DNA from: Oncomelania hupensis
Lineage: Eukaryota > Mollusca > Gastropoda > Littorinimorpha > Pomatiopsidae
Reading direction: 5' to 3'
DNA length: 64,000 nt
NCBI GenBank assembly: GCA_036898135.1
Contig: CM072519.1
Coordinates: forward strand, 34,441,939 to 34,505,938
Shown: one piece after another, positions 57,840 through 64,000 of the stretch
How positions within the stretch are numbered: the first letter of the stretch is position 1
How the letters are laid out: each line of letters starts with the position of its first letter
Program-made: the position numbers and the translations under genes
The notes under the pieces: generated by a model
What the model saw: the letters and a program-made list of their open reading frames with translations, nothing else
Told to the model about the DNA's origin: nothing
Databases searched by the model: none

Positions 57840-59130
57840 ACGAATGTGTTAGTGAGTGAATGAGTGAGAGACTGACCGACTCCCAGTCAGGCATACATAT
57901 TACATACATGTTCTGAATGAGAACGCCGCAGCAAATGATGAAGAAGGGTAGATGGGAAATCGACAGACAAACAAGATAAAAATGCTGACTAAGGCGAAGA
58001 CAGGCCGACTGTCTACAGCTTAAATACATACCAGATTAACCAACTGTCCAGTTTGAGATACAACTCCCAGTGTAAATTATTCAAATAAAATGCCTTATTC
58101 TTCTTCTTCTTTCTCTTTCTATCTTTCCTTCTCCTCATCTTCATTTTCATCATCATCATCTTCTTCTTCTTTCTTCTTCTTGTTGTATACGGCTAATATT
58201 TCAATCTGACTCTGAATCTTCTCACCCTCGTCTTTATTTACACGTGATGAGTAAATGGGAAGAAAAACGACAGGACGACGACGAAGACGACCGACAACAA
58301 CCACCAATTCCAGGACACAAGCACTATATAATATGTTGTTGAGTTTCACAGCAATGAGGGAAAACCCCAAATAAAGCCGGTGTCTGACTGAGACCTCAAC
58401 ACCATCACCACCACCACTTTCTGCTCCTCCTCCACCTCCACCTCCATCACCACCACCACCACCAACAAAAACAACAACAATAAGGCTTTAAATTCACTAT
58501 GAAGGGAAAACCCAGATTAAGTGGTACAATATAACACTGACGGTAAATGTCGCTGACAACGGCTGCTTCACAATGAACTTTTTTTCACCAAATTCCCTGA
58601 GACAGCGACCTGTTATATCATTAATACGACAGAGACGTTTGATATCACTACATTCCTTCAGATAGCAATATCACCTGTCTGCAACTTTCTTGAAACGGCG
58701 ATATTTTAGATCGTCTTTAAAACAGTGAAATTTTATATCTCCAAAATCCTTAAGACAGCTGGAGCCTCCATTTGTATTTCAAACTTCCTTAAGAGCTTGG
58801 ATTTCTCCTTCACCTTCTTCCCCCTCACCCCCCTCCCCGCCTCCTCCTACCTTGTGCTTCTCTAACCACGTGTTGTATTTCGACAGTTTAATCTCTCTAT
58901 TGACCTCTCTCTTTCCACTCACCCCCCCCCCTCCCAATAATCCCCTCTTTCCACACTCACACTGTCCCTCAGGATGACTCTTGCCACCTAAGGGTTATAT
59001 TTCTGAAGTTTAATCTCACACTCAGTCCCCAGCAAGCGTGCCCTTCAGCCCTCACTGCAAGACCATCGCTTCTTATGGCGTTGTAACTATACTGAATTTC
59101 CATAGCCTTCAGCTAAACCCCCTTTGTCCT
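57840..59130. other. No gene recognised
   Basis: Contains CTT/CAC-rich low-complexity patches (about 58096-58185 and 58390-58480). No exon or RNA gene was recognised. Confidence 0.4.
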
Positions 59131-59133
59131 TAT

Positions 59134-59402
59134 ACCCTATCCTATCCTGTCATATCCTACCCCGTAACTCGAAGGTCGTTGGGGCACTACAGATGATCGT
59201 TTAACCAGAGTACTCCATCGTTCTCTGTCCTCAGCAACCCTCAGTGTCAAGCCAGTCCATTCTCGAATGTTGTCCTCCCACCTCTTTTTCTGTCTCCCTC
59301 CTCCCCCGCCTCCCCGCACCGTGCCCCGCAGGGTGGCCCCCGCTAGGCCCGATGCTCTTGTGACGTGACCACACCATCGGAGCCTTCATTTCCTCACCAC
59401 TT
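59134..59402 (-). mobile_element. RTE-like retroelement 3' fragment (copy F)
   Basis: Begins with the CCTATCC-type tail; the minus frame reads RWEDNIREWTGLTL and ERWSTLVKRSSVVPQRPSS. Part of the coding end is more GC-rich and diverged. Confidence 0.8.
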
Positions 59403-60045
59403 ATTCCCACGTCTCGGTACGACGAGTTCATCTTAATCCCACTTACCTCCTCTTCCCCCTTCCCTTAACCTAGTCTAGTCATGACCAAGGATTACTTCTC
59501 TTTCAAGGTGAAACGACATGGGGTGGAATTTCACATGCCTTAATAAAGAATGGTATATTCATAGTCGCTGTAAGAACAGTAGAATACTAACTTTCTCTGT
59601 AAGATCTCTGTGTAAGGCCACAGTTCCAATATAATAACAAACAACAAATTCGTTGTACATTGTACTACAACAAAAACAATCAGTCCACGATAAATGATTC
59701 TGTGTGCACTCAAAAACACCTCAGTAAACCTACTTTTGTACGGTAATTGCTCCAAAGTCATCGTTAAATATAGCATGGTTTTGTTTTTTTCGTGAAACGA
59801 GTATATTTATAGATATAACGTCAATGCACAAGAGTCCGCATGCTTCTCTTCCTAAACGACAAAGACTATGCCTGTAGCCTAAATCAAGCATGTTTAAGAA
59901 GAATATCCCTGTTTTAACTCTTTGAAACTGGTCTCGGAAACAAAATAATTGCGAAAGATATTGTTAATTAGTTTGTTTTCTAAAGAATGCAACTGGAACC
60001 TCTGCAAATGTCAGAATCAATAGCTCTAATAATAATTGTAATTGT

Positions 60046-60263
60046 AAATTATAGTTACACCGTGCAGTGGCGGATCTTGGGGGGGGGGGGTGCAACGGGT
60101 GCACGTGCACCCCCCCCCCCCCCCACGGACGACACAAAAAAATGAAGAAAAAGAAGAAGAATGAAGAGGAAGGAGAAAAAGAAGAGGAAGAAGAATATTC
60201 AGAATATCCATAATATTCATAATAATCATCATGCTAATCATCATCATCATCAGCAGCAGCAGC

Positions 60264-60342
<79 letters not shown>

Positions 60343-60432
60343 GAAGAAGAAGAAGAAAAATAGAGGACAATAATAATAATAATAATAATAATAAAGGACA
60401 AGAAGAAGAAGAAGAAGAAGAAGAAGAAGAAG

Positions 60433-60463
<31 letters not shown>

Positions 60464-60692
60464 TTAATGTATTTAAAGTCTTCCCCCCTCCCCACCCCAC
60501 CCCAAAAAAAAATGCACCCCCCCCCCAAAAAAAAAAAAAAAAAAAAAAGTGCACCCTCCCGCGTGAACCTGCTGATCCGCCCTTGAAACGACACCGGAGC
60601 TGTATAAGCGACTACTGGTCGCATTATTCCGACACCAGCGAACCAGTTGACGGGAGAAAATAATATGGTCACACGTTGACCAATCCGGGATG
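60046..60692 (-). mobile_element. Family A SINE fragment interrupted by a hAT-type MITE
   Basis: SINE tail sequence (AAATTATAGTTACACC) at 60046-60064 resumes at about 60598 with GCGACTACTGG and GACACCAGCGAACCAGTTG. The copy ends within the head at CCAATCCGGGAT. The insert is described separately. Confidence 0.65.
60065..60595. mobile_element. hAT-type nonautonomous insert filled with microsatellites
   Basis: Imperfect inverted ends CAGTGGCGGATC and GATCCGCCCTTG. The interior holds G-runs and C-runs, (AAT)n at 60266-60340 and (GAA)n at 60403-60462, and no coding sequence. Target duplication is unclear. Confidence 0.6.
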
Positions 60693-61336
60693 CGATAATT
60701 TTTTCCCACATCACGTCTGAGGGATACCGTAAATGGAACGACTTCAGACCTAAACCGTACAGATCGAGTTGTTACCTCCTTTTCGTGCTCTTCAGTGTTT
60801 TCACACGCCGAAGTTGCCTAAAACAAGCTTAGATAATATTTTATTCGCAAGTTTAGATAATGATTTTTCTGTTAAATGTGTATGTACATTTATATCGGTG
60901 TATGTGTACAATATTATGTATATCTATACCATTATTACTTTGTAATTGTGAATTGCTTTGTTATAAGTATTGTGAATTGTGCGTTTTTTTTCCTTATTTT
61001 TCATATGAAGACGAGTACATGTAGTTCACGAAGTAAGCCTACATCTATACTGCAACATATACTATAAAATATCTAGCCCAAAGTTGAACGTGCATATTCA
61101 TATAATCATAATACTAAGTTAATTATAATAATATTAGTAGGCTTACGCTACGGTAAAGTACTTTTATTATTTATTAGTATCCATTTAATATTATTTGTTT
61201 TTTTCCGTGGTGTAATAGTGTAAGTACTACTGTAGAGTAGTTCTAGTAGGCCTACTCAATACTGCTATAGTGATAGTCTATTATTCTATTGCTAACACTA
61301 TTATTTGTCGTCGACGTTGTCATTATATTGTTAGGT

Positions 61337-61811
61337 ATCCTATCCTATCCCGTAACTCGAAGGTCCTAGGGGCACCACAGATTATCGTTTAACCAGCGTA
61401 CCCCATCTTTCTCTGTCCTCATCAACCCTCATGGCTTCGCCCAGTGTCAAGCCAGTCCATTCTCGAATGTTGTCCTCCCACCTCTTTTTCGTTCTCTGTT
61501 AAGTATTAGTCTAAGGAAGACAATTCGTTTATTGTTAGAGTTACGCCCTTGCTTGAGAAGGAATAAAAACATGGCTGACGTTCTGCCTCGTTGCACGATG
61601 CCTTGCAGGATTGTCTTTGCAAGGCCTGATGCTCTGGCAACATGGCCATACCATGGGAGTTTCCGTTTCTTCACCACTGTGAGCAGGTCACCGTGTCGTC
61701 CAACGGTTTGTGAGGTGGTCTGTCGGACTTCGTTGTTGGTGATGTGCTGGTTATAGGAAATGCCCAGAAGTCTTCTGTAGTACCTCATCTCCATGCATTG
61801 TATTCTTCGTT
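61337..61811 (-). mobile_element. RTE-like retroelement fragment (copy G)
   Basis: Tail plus the C-terminal coding region (RKLPWYGHVARASGLAKTIL). About 85-90 bp of unrelated sequence replaces a pyrimidine-rich coding stretch around 61491-61583. Confidence 0.8.
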
Positions 61812-62546
61812 AAAATCTATTGCTAGTACTACTAAATATTTGTTGTCAGCAAGACACTGTCATTGTGTTATTAGTTAGCACTGTGTTTGATATACATGTT
61901 AGTTAGTTTTGTTTGTTGTCACCTGGATCTTTATTAATTTTTATATTTACCTCTGAACATTATCTTGTAAGTGGTATTATTTTTCAAGTGCATGCCCTTT
62001 TCATTTTACTCAATTATAACAAATTATACAATAATTTTGCTCTTCCATTCCCTATACAATACATATGTCATGATCATTTAAGGGTTCTATTATATGTCTG
62101 GCAGACAATCAAAACCTGGTTATAAAAAAAATTGACGACACAATAAAATTACAATCATCTACAGTGAACAGTGAAAGAAAATACTTTAAACAAATATGAA
62201 ATCTACAATATTTTTTTAAAACACCTAAACAAGAATTACAATAGACATAATACAACTTTATTCACCTCAAAATTAGCAACTGAAGTGGCAGCATTAGCAA
62301 ATTCACATTACATACACACAACAACCACATCCAACAATAGAAGCACGAATAAAATGGATCCATTAAACTAAATGATGAGGTAGAGGTTATAAGTACAAAC
62401 TACCCCATATCTTACAGGTTGCATAAGAATCAGAAACTCTCTCTCCTGCACCCACACACACACGCTTGACTCTTGCAATCACGCATAAAATTCACATAAG
62501 TTCACATTAGATATGTTGGTTCACATACAAATGATGATACACATAC

Positions 62547-62658
<112 letters not shown>

Positions 62659-63089
62659 TCCCGAAGTCTAATAGTGCAGGAAAGTCACATCTGATAATGC
62701 TTTAACTCTCTAAACTCTAGCCTTTGCAGTTTGTTTACTGCCCATATCTATCTGTCTCTCACTCGTCAGGATCGGCTGTCGCACTTTTCATCCCTACCAA
62801 TAAACCACTGACTTCTCGCGTACCACGATAACAGCTGATAATAAACGACTGAACAGACAAGAACCATGATAAAAGGCTGATAGAGAGCGACTATAACTTT
62901 CCATTCCAGAGGGGCCGGGTAGCTCAGTTGGTAAGAGCGTCTTGCTAGTAACCGAAAGGTCGCTGGTTCGAATCCCGGATTGGTCAACGTGTGATCATAT
63001 TATTTTCCCCTTTACCAACAACTGGCCCGCTGGTGTCAGTATAAATCGGTCCAGTAATCACCTATATGCGAAAGTGTCGTGTGACTATA

Positions 63090-63966
63090 CTGTCAAGTGC
63101 TACGGATTTTTGCGTAGCGCTACGCATTTTAAACATTTTCCCATTGCTACGGCGTATCCCAAAGCTGCTACGCAATTTTTCAAAAGTGACATAATATTTT
63201 TTAACCAAGGGGGTTTTCGCGCGAAAGTAGTCTGTTCCGGTCGAGTCCGGTTTAAAGACACTTAGTAAAAGCACCGCACTTCCGCAACACGTTTTCGTTC
63301 AGAACTTCAGTCTACGATCAGTCTTTGTGAGGGAGAGACAGACGGAGTTGAACAAAGAAAATGGCAAAGCCTCCACCTAAAAAACTCAAACGACCAGGAA
63401 GGCACCTGCCTGAATGGGAAACCGATAAGGATTTTGAAGACCTAGTGGAGAAGTCCAAAGAAAGTAGACTCAATAAATTTAGTAATAGCATACGAGTTGA
63501 GTTACTCATATGCTATTACTAAACTTTATTGAGTCTAATGATGCATTAAAAAATTGTTTTCCTTACCAGTGCTATGAAAGTTTAGATCTACATGGAAGCC
63601 ATGTAAATGATGTGATGCTGAACCTGGTCTTGAGACAAAATAGGAAATTTTCCTACCGATTTCTTTTCTCTCTTTTTTTTCTTTTTTTTTTTTTTGCATT
63701 TTCACTTTTATTTTGAAAAACGTACATGAAATTTGAAAATGTTTATAATGATAATGATAATGGTAATAGCTAAAGTGTTGTGCATTAACAAGATTTTACA
63801 ATAAATTTGTAAACACATTGGATGTGTGTGTTTTATATTGGATGCAGAAGTTTCCAGTTTTGTTGCGAATCGCGTGATTCACATTAGTGCTACACCAAAC
63901 CTCCATTTGCTATGGTTTTTCTGATAAATTGCTACACCACAACCCCAAAAACCCTTGACAGGTATG
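63090..63966. mobile_element. Inserted DNA-transposon-like element in the SINE tail
   Basis: Ends CTGTCAAG and CTTGACAG are inverted. CTATA occurs on both sides. The left end has repeated GCTACG/CGTAGC motifs. A short plus frame starting at 63361 (MAKPPPKKLKRPGRHLPEWE) resembles the N-terminus of a transposase-derived protein but is cut by a palindrome. It is probably a nonautonomous relic. Confidence 0.6.
63465..63537. repeat. Near-perfect 73-bp palindrome
   Basis: Arms of 33 and 34 bp (TAGACTCAATAAA ... AGTAATAGCAT) around a 6-bp loop, inside the coding remnant of the inserted element. Confidence 0.9.
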
Positions 63967-64000
63967 CTATAATCTACAAAACAACAACAACGACTATAAC

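Larger units (their letters stand above)
62911..63994 (+). mobile_element. tRNA-Thr-like SINE, family A, interrupted in its tail
   Basis: Head and body at 62911-63089 with intact A box (TAGCTCAGTTGGT) and B box (GGTTCGAATCC). The tail ATCTACAAAACAACAACAAC resumes only after about 880 bp. GACTATAAC, which precedes the head as part of the left flank, reappears at the window end, consistent with the start of a target duplication. Confidence 0.8.

Noticed and set aside
62911..62987. tRNA-Thr gene on the plus strand
   Set aside because: Same SINE family; the acceptor stem is mismatched and the downstream body is identical to other copies.

Overview
The window is metazoan nuclear DNA. It has GT-AG introns, a Pol III tRNA gene with a T-run terminator, tRNA- and 5S-derived SINEs, non-LTR retrotransposons, hAT-type DNA transposons and many long microsatellites. 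The mix of SINEs, including one with a tRNA/5S head, fits a marine mollusc, probably a gastropod. That assignment is an inference from repeat content and was not tested by a search.

Positions 14-18997, minus strand: one large multi-exon gene, of which 19 coding exons (about 2,049 codons) can be assembled with every intron phase matching. In order the predicted protein has a DEP domain (split across the first two exons seen), a long Gln/Ser/Pro-rich linker, a coiled coil, a very short proline stretch (FH1-like), a complete FH2 domain spread over about 12 exons, and a Ser/Pro-rich tail of roughly 800 residues. The FH2 resembles the FMN/Cappuccino type of formin (actin nucleator). The gene leaves the window on the left through a clean splice donor, and its 5' end on the right is not identified. 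The last exon has an apparent 1-bp frameshift near 567-575. One intron appears to be GC-AG, and two consecutive splice donors abut long triplet repeats.

Positions 19000-64000: no second intact protein gene is convincing. There is a good tRNA-Leu(CAG) gene at 52892-52975 and a THAP-like zinc-finger ORF at 47053-47538 facing an antisense coding remnant. The rest is mostly repeats: a 3-kb hAT-like element with perfect 16-bp inverted ends, carrying a broken transposase and an inserted RTE-like retroelement (42982-46013); seven fragments of that RTE-like family; three tRNA-derived SINE families and a tRNA/5S chimeric SINE with a 12-bp target duplication; a 475-bp hAT-type MITE; a six-copy ~65-bp tandem array; a 188-bp tandem duplication; several perfect or near-perfect palindromes; and many microsatellites. 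Whether this half is upstream intron of the formin gene or intergenic cannot be decided from the window.
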